From assembly GCF_900120175.1 (NCBI RefSeq), contig NZ_FQLF01000002.1, positions 1,364,001 through 1,428,000 on the forward strand: a stretch of DNA of 64,000 bases, in the 5' to 3' direction. The DNA comes from Oceanicoccus sp. KOV_DT_Chl (GTDB lineage Bacteria; Pseudomonadota; Gammaproteobacteria; Pseudomonadales; Dasaniaceae). Below, one piece after another: positions 49,676-59,600 of the stretch. Each line of letters starts with the position of its first letter. Within the stretch, counting starts at the first letter, position 1. The notes under the pieces are model-generated. The model was not told where the DNA came from and ran no database searches. It saw only the letters and a list, made by a program, of their open reading frames with translations. Made by a program: the position numbers and the translations under genes.

Positions 49676-50493
49676 GCCTGAGCAAAGCCTGTAAGCTCTT
49701 TGGAATAACACCGCAATCCGTCTATCAGAGCGAGAAACGACAGCAACAGCGGCGATCAGCATTAGCGCCCGTAAAGTCGCTAGTGCAACGTATAAGGCGC
49801 CTGATGCCTCGAATTGGTACACGTAAATTATATGAGCTGATCAAACCGGAATTGGAATCGCTGGGCATCAAGCTGGGGCGCGATGCGTTGTTTGATTATC
49901 TAAGAGCACACCGGATGTTAGTTAAGCCTAAACGCAGCTATACGAAGACAACATACAGCCAGCACTGGATGAAAAAGCACCCTAACTTGTTTAGCGATAT
50001 GTCAGTAGAAAGGCCAGAGCAGGCATTTGTGAGTGATATCACTTACGTGGAAAGTGACGAAGGCGTGCACTATCTATCGCTGGTTACCGACGCCAGCTCA
50101 CGCAAAATCATGGGGCATGAGCTCAGTCATGCAATGAAGGCCAGTGATACGGTCAAAGCCCTTCAAAGAGCTGTTGCTAATAGGGCAACGACCAGGCCAT
50201 TGATTCACCACTCAGATCGGGGATCACAATATTGCTCTGCGCTGTATCAAGAAGAATTGAGCAAGCATGGCATCAAGCCGTCCATGACAGACGGATATGA
50301 TTGCTACCAGAATGCATTGGCTGAACGAGTTAATGGTATTTTAAAGCAAGAGTTTTTACTTTATCGGTGCAAAACATTTGAAGATTTAAGAGTGTTAGTG
50401 GCAGAATCCATCGACACTTATAATCGGTTCAGGCCACACTTAAGCCTTGGTATGAAAACACCAGAAGAAGTGCATAAAAAAGCGGCTGCGTAA
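49626..50493 (+). CDS. IS3-family transposase OrfB (rve integrase domain), -1 frame
   Basis: Catalytic part of the transposase, expressed as OrfAB after the -1 shift; an internal ATG lies at 49804 and the first possible alternative start is a GTG at 49783. Reading from the slip gives helical KAFIQRARKLQAEGEVS and SVYQSEKR segments. The HTH_21-type region (MPRIGTRKLYELI) follows, then the DDE catalytic set: Asp in FVSDITYV, Asp in IHHSDRGSQY, Glu in NALAERVNGILK. The RFRPHLSLG motif near the end is typical. No internal stop. Confidence 0.92.
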
Positions 50494-50504
50494 ATCAGCC
50501 GCTT
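50474..50504 (-). terminator. Leftward terminator at the end of the insertion sequence
   Basis: Stem AAGCGGCTG/CAGCCGCTT, seven-base loop, followed on the minus strand by T6. It overlaps the orfB stop codon and would end transcription coming from the PilZ gene, shielding the transposase from antisense reading. Confidence 0.65.
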
Positions 50505-50557
50505 CAATCAAAAACCGTCAATGTATTTTAGGACGAGACACTCCTGTAAAAAACCCC

Positions 50558-51349
50558 TCAAGCCACGATCAATTGCGACTCTACCTCGGCAGAATATTTA
50601 ACCCGCTCTCTTTGCACCCGCATAATTGACCGCTCCAGAATACGCTGCTCCTGAACCGGTAAATCCAAAAACTCGGCACCAATCACTAACTTATGATCAT
50701 CCGCTGGATCAACCTCAACACTGCGCACGGTAACGCCACAGTCCACATTAATACCTGCAAAATCAAATACCAAATGATCAAAACGGTCATTGTAGTGAAA
50801 TGCTAAATCGTTGGCGGCACTCGCCGTTTCAATTTCTAGCGAAATACCGGTGCTGGAAACATTCCTGAGTCTGCCACAATAGGGCTGCTGATCAGGACCA
50901 ATAAAATGCGAATCAATGGCCACATTCCTAATCGGCAAACGATAAGCACTACGACGCTGATCAGTTTCTATATCTTTAGGCATTGCTAACACATAGAGTG
51001 GTGCATCATTATGCAAATAGCTCTCGGTAATTACCGAATCAAATTTTATTTTTCTACCTTGTTGCAAGCGAATACTGAGCTTTACTTTTTGCCCAGCCAA
51101 ACCGGTAAAGCCAACGGGGAATAGCTCATCAATCAATACCGTCCGCTCTTCAGGATCCAGCTCTAGAATCATACTTTGGTAAACCACCTCATTACCCGCC
51201 ACCATGACTTCGATAAAGCTGCGATCACGCTGGGCGCGATGCAGCTGCAGGTAAGTTTGGTTTAACGCCAGATCGACTTTACCTGGCGAAGCGTTATTAC
51301 CTACGCCTCTACCATAGTCTCTTAAACGATTTAACAGCGCTGTAATCAT
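50558..51349 (-). CDS. PilZ-domain c-di-GMP-binding protein
   Basis: 263 aa. N-terminal YcgR-N-like beta domain (about 30-130) and C-terminal PilZ domain (about 131-245). The c-di-GMP motifs are RRSAYRLPIR (RxxxR) and NVSSTGISLEIE ((D/N)xSxxG). It probably acts as a soluble receptor adjusting motility or surface behaviour. It is monocistronic and convergent with the IS. It pairs thematically with the EAL response regulator in the che operon. Confidence 0.88.
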   Translation of the reverse strand: MITALLNRLRDYGRGVGNNASPGKVDLALNQTYLQLHRAQRDRSFIEVMVAGNEVVYQSMILELDPEERTVLIDELFPVGFTGLAGQKVKLSIRLQQGRKIKFDSVITESYLHNDAPLYVLAMPKDIETDQRRSAYRLPIRNVAIDSHFIGPDQQPYCGRLRNVSSTGISLEIETASAANDLAFHYNDRFDHLVFDFAGINVDCGVTVRSVEVDPADDHKLVIGAEFLDLPVQEQRILERSIMRVQRERVKYSAEVESQLIVA

Positions 51350-51605
51350 ACGGTCGACCCCATAGCAACATCATTAGGAATATCGGCTTATTGGACAATA
51401 CCTTTAACCGGGTTCCTGCACAAGCCTATGCAGAAACAGCAATGCTGAATAGCAATTTTACGCAAAGGCATAGACCAAGGTATTATATAAACACCTCAGA
51501 GTATAATTGTCTTACTCAAACTGCCACGCCAGTGCCGTTGAGTGTAGATATTAAGCAGCAATTCATTGCAACTTAGCTAGACTTATTATTTATTAGATAC
51601 GACCA

Positions 51606-53984
51606 TTGGCAGAGTGCTTTTTGTTATTACGCGTCTTTCTGACATTCTTGACCACTCTCAGCCTGATGCTCTCATTGCATGCCGGGGCTCAGATCTCCAT
51701 CAATAAAAATACAGCGGTTCTGCTTCATACTGATCAATCGAGAGGCTTGGGTTTATCAATCTATTATCTTGAAGACAAAGAGCAACTGCTTGACCCCTTA
51801 TCTATTCTCGACAATACAGATCAACTGCCCTGGCAACAATCGTCCGATCCTTCAGTCACTATTGGCAACATCAACTCCAGCTATTGGCTTACTACAACGA
51901 TTCAAACACCTCCGGTTAATCGTGACTGGCTGATTACTATTGAACATTCCATGATAAATCGCGTTGACGCATGGATAGTGCACAATAAAAGCATTATCGC
52001 CCACCACCGCCTGGGAGCTGAACTGCTGTTCTCGGATCGACCCTTTGCGCACCCCAATTTTAGTATTCCTATAAGCTTGCAAGGCAATAGTGAATACCGC
52101 TTATTATTTCGCGCCACAATGAATGGGGTGCTGGATTTTCCTGTCACTGTTCGCACCACCGAAAAGGCGGCTGAAGAATTATCGCGGGCTAACTTGAGAC
52201 TGGGAATTTATTACGGTATTGCGTTAGTCATGCTACTTTATAATTTTGTTATCTTTATCTACAGCAGGGAGATTTCATATTTATTTTATGTGCTTTTTAT
52301 ATCTTCATTAGCTATTTTTATGGCCATCATAGAAGGCAGTGCTTTCCAGTATTTATGGCCCAACTGGCCTCAATTTAATAGTATTGCGTCACCCTTATTT
52401 GCAGGTCTAACTCAACTCACCGCCACGCTGTTCACTCAGGCGTTTTTAAATGTACGACAACAAAGCACCAGGCTCTTCAACGTATTGGCCGGTCTCGCGA
52501 TATTAAATTCACTCGCCATAATCGCTGCAATAATATTTAGCAGTGATACGGCCTTTACCATTGTTGCAACTTCATCAGTCTTGTCATTCCCGATACTGCT
52601 TTTTGCAGGTGCCTATATGTGGCACAAAGGTCAGATTTACGCTAGATACTTTACCCTTTCATGGGCGCTGCTTTGTTTTTTCTGCGTTTGGATTACCTTT
52701 GTCGCCTTAGGCATCGTCACTTGGTCAGTTAATAATATTTGGGAAATGTTCCGTATTGCCAGCACAATTGAAATGGTATTACTGGCTTTAGCTTTAGCCG
52801 CACGCATTGACTTTCTGGCCCGCGAAAAAGAACAAGCTCGTGCCGAAAGTCAGGCAAAAACTCAATTTATCGCCCAAGTCAGCCATGAATTACGCACCCC
52901 AATGAATGGAGTGCTAGGTATGTCTGCGCTACTGCGTGAATACTTAACAGACAAACAAGCCATTCACTACAACAACATTATCTATCAATCCGGTCTGGCA
53001 TTACTCGGCACCATTAACGATGTGTTAGATGCGGCTAAAATAGAAGCTGACAAATTGGAAACAGAGAAACTACCTTTTAGTCTGCGCAGTCTTTGCGAAC
53101 AATCACTATACATTATAGAGCCACAAGCACTGCTAAAATCATTAACCATAAATTCGACAATTGACGACGCGACACCACAAACCGTTTCCGGCGACCCGAA
53201 TCGAATTCGACAGATTTTATTGAACTTTTTGAGTAACGCTGAGAAATTTACTACCGATGGCTCTATAACGCTAAGCGTAGAACCAAGTAGTGGTGACAAC
53301 ATTAAAATCTCAGTCACTGATACCGGGCAAGGCATTTCCAAAAAAGATTTAGCGTCTCTATTTGAGCCCTATAAGCAATATCAAAAAAGTAATAACAATC
53401 ACTCAGGCACCGGACTCGGCCTTTATATCTGCAAAAAACTGTGTGAAATAATGGGTGGAACCATTGGTGCCAGTAGTAATTTGAGCGAAGGTTCTTGCTT
53501 CTGGATTGAATTACCATTACCCGCCTCAAGCCATACACCAGTGCCTTTAGCCGGGCAGATTCAGCAGTCATTAGTACCTAACCAATCGACTGACAACTTA
53601 AACATCCTCATTGCTGAAGACAACGTCGCTAATCAAATGGTAATCGAAAAAATATTACAGAAAATGGGACACACTACCACCATTGTCGAAAACGGCAGCG
53701 AAGCTCTCTCAGCAATAAGCAAACCTCAACACCACTATGAATTAATTCTTATGGATTGTGAAATGCCGGTTATGGATGGTTACGAAGCCACAAAAAATAT
53801 TCGGCAATATGAACACCAGCAAAACAAAAAAGCGATGCCCATCATTGCATTAACTGCTCATGCGATGCAGGAATACCGGGAGCGTTGTATAAGCTCAGGA
53901 ATGAACGAAGTATTAACCAAACCAGTGAACACACTAAGCTTGCAGCAAACACTAAAACGCTATGCAAAAATTATTAAACAATAA
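51606..53984 (+). CDS. Hybrid sensor histidine kinase, 7TMR-DISM type
   Basis: 792 aa. Signal peptide (about 1-30), 7TMR-DISM extracellular domain 2 (about 40-170), seven membrane helices (about 190-400), HisKA with HELRTPMNGVLG, HATPase (NFLSNAEKF, DTGQGI, GTGLGLYI) and a C-terminal receiver (IAEDN, phospho-Asp in LMDCEMPVMDGYEA, Lys in TKPVN). DISM domains usually bind carbohydrates or small ligands outside the cell. Start is TTG; the signal peptide fits. No Hpt or regulator gene is adjacent. Confidence 0.9.
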   Translation: MAECFLLLRVFLTFLTTLSLMLSLHAGAQISINKNTAVLLHTDQSRGLGLSIYYLEDKEQLLDPLSILDNTDQLPWQQSSDPSVTIGNINSSYWLTTTIQTPPVNRDWLITIEHSMINRVDAWIVHNKSIIAHHRLGAELLFSDRPFAHPNFSIPISLQGNSEYRLLFRATMNGVLDFPVTVRTTEKAAEELSRANLRLGIYYGIALVMLLYNFVIFIYSREISYLFYVLFISSLAIFMAIIEGSAFQYLWPNWPQFNSIASPLFAGLTQLTATLFTQAFLNVRQQSTRLFNVLAGLAILNSLAIIAAIIFSSDTAFTIVATSSVLSFPILLFAGAYMWHKGQIYARYFTLSWALLCFFCVWITFVALGIVTWSVNNIWEMFRIASTIEMVLLALALAARIDFLAREKEQARAESQAKTQFIAQVSHELRTPMNGVLGMSALLREYLTDKQAIHYNNIIYQSGLALLGTINDVLDAAKIEADKLETEKLPFSLRSLCEQSLYIIEPQALLKSLTINSTIDDATPQTVSGDPNRIRQILLNFLSNAEKFTTDGSITLSVEPSSGDNIKISVTDTGQGISKKDLASLFEPYKQYQKSNNNHSGTGLGLYICKKLCEIMGGTIGASSNLSEGSCFWIELPLPASSHTPVPLAGQIQQSLVPNQSTDNLNILIAEDNVANQMVIEKILQKMGHTTTIVENGSEALSAISKPQHHYELILMDCEMPVMDGYEATKNIRQYEHQQNKKAMPIIALTAHAMQEYRERCISSGMNEVLTKPVNTLSLQQTLKRYAKIIKQ

Positions 53985-54024
53985 CCACTAATCAAAACTG
54001 TGCACGAACTTCAGCCAAGGATCA

Positions 54025-55200
54025 TCACAAGCCCGGCGAATCTTCGATAATGCCTAACATCACCTGCGCCGCATCAATATAGGTTTTTTCATTAATGAAG
54101 GCATGCTGAGTACCTGTATACAAATCTCTAAACGCACGCTCCAAGCGACTACCTTCTCGAATAGCTGAAGTACCCGCAGCCAAATGCGCCCACTGCACTA
54201 TTTCTCGACTGGCCTCAGTCGCATACGTTGCTGCCATCCGCATTTCAGCACGCATCAAGGGCGTTAACTCAGCACCACTGGCAGTCTGTTTTTCCACATC
54301 ACCAAATGTTTGCTCAACCAATAATTTTGCCGCACGCCACATCGCTTCGTGATGCGCCATATTGCGTTGAAACGTTTGCTTGTTCGCCAGGGTAGTAGGG
54401 TCACCCATTCGGGTTTTATCTTTGGCCAACTGAACCACATCATCAAGCATGCTGCGGGAAACACCCAGCGCCCAGGCAGCATGACCACAAGCAGTTAATG
54501 GCATGACTCCCAAGTTATACATATGACCACCGCGCTTGGCTTCGCGGGTAAACAATGGAAAAATTCGATGTTCTGGTACAAAGACTTCCTGTGCATTGTA
54601 ATCATAGGAACCGGTGCCTTTTAAGCCCTGCACATGCCAATTATCGGTGAAGGTAATTTCATCACGAGGGAATACAGCGACGAACATTTCAGGCAAACCG
54701 TCATCCCCAATCTTCATTTCGCCGTCGTACAACGGAATAAAACCACCGACCACATATTCTGAATGCCCAGTCCCTGAACCAAAATTCCAGGCCCCGGAAA
54801 CAGTATAACCACCCTCGACTTTGGCCCCCGTCCCATTAGGGAAAAACTGCCCCCCCATGGTGATTCGATTGTCGTTGGCAGTAAAGACTTCTTCAAAACC
54901 CTGGTCGGGTAAATACGCTGCCGCAAATGCCGTCGACGGAAAATTGGCAATGCCAATCCAGCCCGCCGACCCATCCTGACGCGCCAGCTCAATCCAGGTT
55001 TCAATTAATTCGGCATAGCCAGGTTCAACTCCTCCAGCCACTGCAGGGTTCATCCACTGCATCAAACCGCTACCCCAAAGCGCGCTTACAATTGCTGGCG
55101 ATAACGTACGTAACTTTTCAGACTCTGCTGTATTATCGGTGACGACCTGCTCTATCGACTTGGCCATAGCCAAACCGGTACTGGGTGAAGGGGAGTTCAT
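54025..55200 (-). CDS. Acyl-CoA dehydrogenase-fold flavin monooxygenase/dehydrogenase (HpaH/HsaA-like)
   Basis: 391 aa ACAD-superfamily protein of the type-2 group, which contains two-component hydroxylases and thiol/sulfur monooxygenases rather than classical acyl-CoA dehydrogenases. Seen: RQDGSAGWIGI (N-terminal helical domain), YTVSGAWNFGSGTGHSEY (beta-barrel FMN region), a helical C-terminus with ASREIVQWAHLAAGTSAIREGS, and RAFRDLYTGTQHAFI. No reductase partner lies beside it. Aromatic or alkyl substrate unknown. Confidence 0.8.
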   Translation of the reverse strand: MNSPSPSTGLAMAKSIEQVVTDNTAESEKLRTLSPAIVSALWGSGLMQWMNPAVAGGVEPGYAELIETWIELARQDGSAGWIGIANFPSTAFAAAYLPDQGFEEVFTANDNRITMGGQFFPNGTGAKVEGGYTVSGAWNFGSGTGHSEYVVGGFIPLYDGEMKIGDDGLPEMFVAVFPRDEITFTDNWHVQGLKGTGSYDYNAQEVFVPEHRIFPLFTREAKRGGHMYNLGVMPLTACGHAAWALGVSRSMLDDVVQLAKDKTRMGDPTTLANKQTFQRNMAHHEAMWRAAKLLVEQTFGDVEKQTASGAELTPLMRAEMRMAATYATEASREIVQWAHLAAGTSAIREGSRLERAFRDLYTGTQHAFINEKTYIDAAQVMLGIIEDSPGL

Positions 55201-55344
55201 GGTAAAACCTCAAAGATGTTTATTATTAAGCTGGCAGCCACTATAACGAGATTTAACTACAAAGTTTATTAACAGATCTTAAGGTAAAACGAGGGCTCGC
55301 CATTAACAGCGAGCACGAAAGAGAAAGGCAGCAAAAAGCTACAT

Positions 55345-55533
55345 CTAATAAATACCGGACATCCGCGCCAGTGCAATACTAAATATACTCAAGCCAGTAA
55401 CAATAACTAATAAGATCACCAGTAAACGCAACGGCCGAAAGGGTTTGCGTTCCACCGAATTAACGCCTTTCGACAGGAATTCATCCACCTTGGCCTGATC
55501 TTCAGGGTAGAGCTTATTTTCATTGACCATCAC
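55345..55533 (-). CDS. DUF3094 small membrane protein
   Basis: 62 aa. N-terminal YPEDQAKVDEFLSKGVNSVERKPF is typical of the DUF3094 family seen in Pseudomonas and relatives, followed by one membrane helix (about 37-56). Two adjacent ATG codons make the start uncertain by one residue. Function unknown. Confidence 0.8.
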   Translation of the reverse strand: MMVNENKLYPEDQAKVDEFLSKGVNSVERKPFRPLRLLVILLVIVTGLSIFSIALARMSGIY

Positions 55534-55622
55534 ATATTGCCCGCCAGTTTAAAAACCGCATTATGACAAAAGGGTAAGCCGCTGGCGAGGACCGTCAACG
55601 GCCACAGAGTTTAATCAGGACA

Positions 55623-57418
55623 TTAATTGCAAATAAACTCGTCTACCGAGATAGCCATTAGATTTTCCGCACCGGAGAGCATCGCCTGCTTATGGCTTTC
55701 AGTTCTGGGCAATAAGCGCTGAAAATAAAACCGGGCCGTCTTCACTTTGGCACTGTAGAGCGGATCATCAGAGCCCGCCGCAATTTTTTGCAAAGCAACC
55801 TCTGCCATTTGCGCCCAAACGTAGGCAAAAGCGATATAGCCTGAGTACATCAAATAATCGACAGACGCAGCGCCCACCTCATTAGCATCCTCCACTGCTT
55901 TAGCCCCCACATCCATCGTCACTGCACCCCATTCTTTATTCAGCACAGCTAATGGCTCAATAAACTCTGCCAACTCGGCGTTATCTTTATTAGCCTCACA
56001 GTATTTATGAATCACCTTGGTGAAATTAGCCAATACTTTGCCGCCGCTACCCAACACTTTACGCCCAATTAAATCCAACGCCTGAATGCCGGTAGTTCCT
56101 CGTAAACTGTAGAAATTCGATTATCCCTGGCAATACGCTCCATGCCATGTTCTGCCACATAGCCGTGACCACCAAACACCTGCACCCCCAAATAAGTGAC
56201 TTCCTGCGACGTTTCCGTACAAAACGCTTTTGCTATCGGGGTTAATAATTCCAATAATTGATTTGCTGTTTCTTGCTGGGACTCGTTACCATATTTTGTT
56301 AAATCAACCTGCTGCATCAACCAATAGATAAAGCCGCGCTGGCCCTCAACAAACGCTTTTTGCGTCATCAACATGCGGCGCACATCCGGATGAACGATAA
56401 TGGGGTCAGCAGCGCCATTGCTATTTTGCGCGCCTGTTAATGCCCGCATTTGCAATCTTTCCTGCGCGTAGCTCAAAGCCCCCTGAAAAGAAATTTCACC
56501 CATCGCTAAACCTTGCAAGGCGGTACCCAATCTTGCGGTATTCATCAACTTGAACATGATTTCCAAACCGCGATTCTCTTCACCTAACAATACCGCTCTG
56601 GCGCCGTCGTAATTCATCACGCAGGTTGCTGATGCCTTTAATCCCATTTTCTTTTCGATGGAACCACAAGTAATATTGTTAAACGCCCCCATGGATCCAT
56701 CTTCTTCCACCCAGTACTTGGGTGCGATAAACAAGGAAATACCTTTAGTCCCTGCTGGTGCCCCTTCGACCCGGGCAAGGATGGCATGCACAATATTTTC
56801 GGTTAAATCCTGCTCACCGCCAGAAATAAATATTTTGCTGCCTTGTAGCGTATAAGTACCGTCAGCATTTTTCATCGCCTTGGTTCTGAGTAAACCTACA
56901 TCCGAACCACAGTGGGACTCAGTCAGACACATGGTTCCCGCCCACTCACCGCTCAGTAATTTAGGTATGTAACGTTCTTTCTGCTCAGTTGTGCCGCCAT
57001 TAATCAAACAGGTCACCGGTGCTAACGCCAAACCACCGTACATACTAAAAGCCCAACTGGGCGAACCGACCATCTCTCCGACCACTGTACCGATAGAACC
57101 GGGCAAGCCCTGGCCGCCATCTTCCGCTGCAATACTCAAAGCCTGCCAACCACCTTCGCCCCACTGCTTAAACGCTTCTTTGAAACCATCAGGGGTCGTG
57201 ACTTTTCCGTTTTCAAATTTGCAGCCCTGCTCATCAGCATTAGCAGCCATTGGGCTCACTACATTTTCTGCAAACTTGGCTCCCTCGCTAATAATCGCCT
57301 CCGCCAAATCCATACTCACCGCTTCACAACCCGATAACCCTGAATAATGCTGCTCGCTATTCAAAAAATCGTTAAGCACAAAATTGATATCACGCAGGGG
57401 AGCTTTATAGTCTGGCAT
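55623..57418 (-). pseudogene. Acyl-CoA dehydrogenase (long FadE-like type), frame-disrupted
   Basis: About 598 aa when joined. N-terminal MPDYKAPLRDINFVL, flavin and substrate motifs MCLTESHCGSDVGLLRT, GSKIFISGGEQDL and the catalytic region EVTYLGVQVFGGHGYVAEHGMERIARDNRISTVYE, then the C-terminal extension domain (LDLIGRKVLGSGG). The frame breaks right after TVYE. Restoring one base in CC at 56098-56099 yields the conserved GTTGIQALDLIG and one open frame. Start chosen at ATG 57418, with GAGG six bases upstream. It probably catalyses the first step of beta-oxidation. Break likely an indel error. Confidence 0.88.
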
Positions 57419-57548
57419 GGCAAACCTCAATAAAAAAGCAGCGGATGCTGCACAAATAGACAGTGAATATTAAACGCCAATACTGATACAGCTTAGCGAG
57501 AAACTAAATGACAAAGGGGGGCAAAATTGTTGTAAATAGACAGGCGAA

Positions 57549-58339
57549 TCAGGCCAACTGGTCGAGTACAGAACCGACATTTTGATTGCGCTGCACATTA
57601 TCCAAAGTGACCAGCTGCTCGCCTAATTGGGTACTGCGACGGGCTAACGCTCTAAGCTCTTCTAACCGTTCTTCTCTAGCGGCTTTATCCCGCTGCTCTT
57701 GCTCACGCTGCTCTTCCTTCAGCTGTTCATCATTACGGGATTGAGAAGACTGCTCAGCTTGCTGGGCGCGCTCTTGTGCTTGTAATTCAGCAAGATCAGC
57801 TTGAGCCTGAGTTGAAATTTGACTGGCTTCAGCCGCAATACTGCGGTCTTGAGGAGATGGATTGGCAGGAGCAAGCGCTGCCCTGCGTACCTGTTCTGCT
57901 GCCGCCAGTGTAGCTCGAGGATCATCACCACCCGACGGCAATGAAATAGGCACTTCACCGCCCACCGCGTAATTTACCCGTCGGGGCCACGCTCAAAAGT
58001 AAAACTAGGGGCACCGGCATACTGACCACCAACTGATGCATGTGCTTGCTCGTGAGCACGCACCTCGCGATCACGGGATGCCAATTCACGAATTTGTTCC
58101 TGATCTTGCAGCTGCTGCTCTTGCTCGCGACGCTCTTTAACACGATCCTTTTCATCGCCACTGGCACGGGCCTCTTCTTCCTTATCAAAAACCGCTGACT
58201 CAGTAGCCGGCTGCTCAACGGGGCTAAAGACCTCTTCCTTGGCGTCAGCATTTTCCAGACCCACAGCCTGTTTGCCCACAGGGCTGAAGGGCGTGACGAC
58301 ATTGGCAAAAGCCGTTGTATTGATAGCTACGTTATTCAT
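57549..58339 (-). pseudogene. Putative metalloprotease, SprA/CJM1_0395-like, frame-disrupted
   Basis: About 263 aa when joined. An acidic, Glu/Gln-rich N-terminal half runs into REVRAHEQAHASVGGQYAG, which contains a HExxH-like HEQAH zinc motif, then FTFERGPDG. The stop at 57974-57976 interrupts GPDG(V)[12 protein letters not shown]; one base added to the C run at 57977-57979 restores it. The C-terminal half is a long charged coiled coil. The family is known as a small conserved protein in proteobacteria; activity is not established. Confidence 0.75.
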
Positions 58340-58383
58340 TCCGTTATTTCTTCATCGCTCTACAAACAAAAAAACCAAAGCCA

Positions 58384-58677
58384 TCATGCCTTGGTATTGA
58401 TCAAAGTCCCTAACACTTCATCAGCAGTGCGTACCACCGCTGTGGATGCCTGCACTTGCAACTCACTGACTTTTAACTGCACCACTGATTCGGTAATACT
58501 GGCCAAAGCATCATTGCTCTGCGCACCGCTATCACTCGCTGGCAGTGGCGCCGGTGGGTTCACCGGATCAGCGGCCTCACTGGTCGTAGCACGGGCAATA
58601 TCCTGAGCAGCCTGACGAGCCGAATTCAGACCGCTTTGGACACCTTGTAAGCCTGCTGACAATACAGAATCAACCAC
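58384..58677 (-). CDS. Conserved small protein beside the SprA-like gene
   Basis: 97 aa, Ala/Gln/Ser-rich, with a Pro-rich middle (VNPPAPLPASDSG) and a C-terminal helix ITESVVQLKVSELQVQASTAVVRTADEVLGTLI. That helix resembles the C-terminal rod helices of flagellar rod/hook proteins, a resemblance only. Located 44 bp before the metalloprotease-like gene and probably co-expressed. Function unknown. Confidence 0.65.
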   Translation of the reverse strand: MVDSVLSAGLQGVQSGLNSARQAAQDIARATTSEAADPVNPPAPLPASDSGAQSNDALASITESVVQLKVSELQVQASTAVVRTADEVLGTLINTKA

Positions 58678-58773
58678 ACTAAGTACCTCTCAATTCTCAG
58701 TAATTCACTGTCGTGCGCGAAGCCACCACAGCGTAATCTGCACGCACTCATCTAGCCTGCAGACGCACCAAAC

Positions 58774-58800
58774 GCCCGTCAATCAGATGGATTGACAGGC
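58774..58800. terminator. Possible terminator downstream of the biotin operon
   Basis: Hairpin GCC-x-GTCAATC/GATTGAC-x-GGC with five-base loop, about 100 bp after the bioD stop. It lacks a strong T run, so it may be Rho-linked or another structure. Confidence 0.3.
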
Positions 58801-58900
58801 GCCGCTTAATCTTGATTATTATTTAAGCAAAAAAAACGCTAATGTTCCATCGACTAGTGCCGATACGGCACTATTACCCAAGATAATTTAGCTATAACTA

Positions 58901-59590
58901 TCAGCGCTTTATAACCAAATCTATATTCAAGTAGCTACTGGCAAGATCTGCGCGAGGCTCCGCAAGCCGAGGAACCTCACCAAGACAAGGGGCCCTCAGC
59001 AGTGATTTGAGGGTATTTATGTTCTCTTGGTAGCAAGGCATCTCAGCATCCAGCTGATTTGCCACCCAGCCCGCCAGCGGCACCCCATCATGAGCGATAG
59101 CCTCCGCGGTCAGCAAAGCATGATTGATACAGCCCAATTTCATCCCTACCACCAGAATAACCGGGGTGTTGAGCTCCTTGGCCAAGCCAGCCATTGTTTC
59201 TCTGGCATTCAGCGGCACCCGCCACCCCCCCGCACCTTCGATAAGGGCAAAATCTGCCGGCTGCATTAAAGCGCCCCGGCAAAAACCCACTAACCGTGCC
59301 AAGGATAAGCGCTTGCCCTCTTGCTCGGCAGCAATATGGGGCGCGATGGCCGCTTGCAATGCGACCGGGTTTACTTGTTCATAGGGCAACGCTATTGACA
59401 TGGTTTGCTGTAATAACAGGGCATCACTATTGCGTAATCCCTGCCCGGTTTGCTCACAACCAGCCGCTACCGGTTTTAACGCCAGGGTTGATAAGCCTTG
59501 CTGGTTTGCTGCGTGTAAAATCGCCGTCGCTATCAAGGTTTTACCAACATCGGTATCGGTACCGGCAATAAAAAATTGGTGTTTACTCAT
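58901..59590 (-). CDS. bioD: Dethiobiotin synthetase
   Basis: 229 aa from ATG 59590. P-loop FFIAGTDTDVGKTLIA at the N-terminus, a Lys in LALKPVAAGCE, and the EGAGGWRVPL substrate/ATP segment. It closes the ureido ring using CO2 and ATP. The frame continues upstream to 59620, but MSKHQFF is the family-like start. It overlaps the end of bioHC by a few bases. Last gene of the biotin operon. Confidence 0.92.
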   Translation of the reverse strand: MSKHQFFIAGTDTDVGKTLIATAILHAANQQGLSTLALKPVAAGCEQTGQGLRNSDALLLQQTMSIALPYEQVNPVALQAAIAPHIAAEQEGKRLSLARLVGFCRGALMQPADFALIEGAGGWRVPLNARETMAGLAKELNTPVILVVGMKLGCINHALLTAEAIAHDGVPLAGWVANQLDAEMPCYQENINTLKSLLRAPCLGEVPRLAEPRADLASSYLNIDLVIKR

Positions 59591-59600
59591 ACGCTCATGC

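Larger units (their letters stand above)
49243..50540 (+). mobile_element. Complete IS3-family insertion sequence, 1298 bp
   Basis: Perfect 11-bp terminal inverted repeats TGTCTCGTCCT (49243-49253 and 50530-50540, inverted) with TG...CA ends. The flanks carry a 3-bp direct repeat CTC (49240-49242 and 50541-50543). Two overlapping transposase frames are linked by a -1 slippery site. It lies between the receptor terminator and the PilZ gene and disrupts no gene. Intact ends, frames and target duplication suggest a recent, possibly active copy. Confidence 0.92.
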
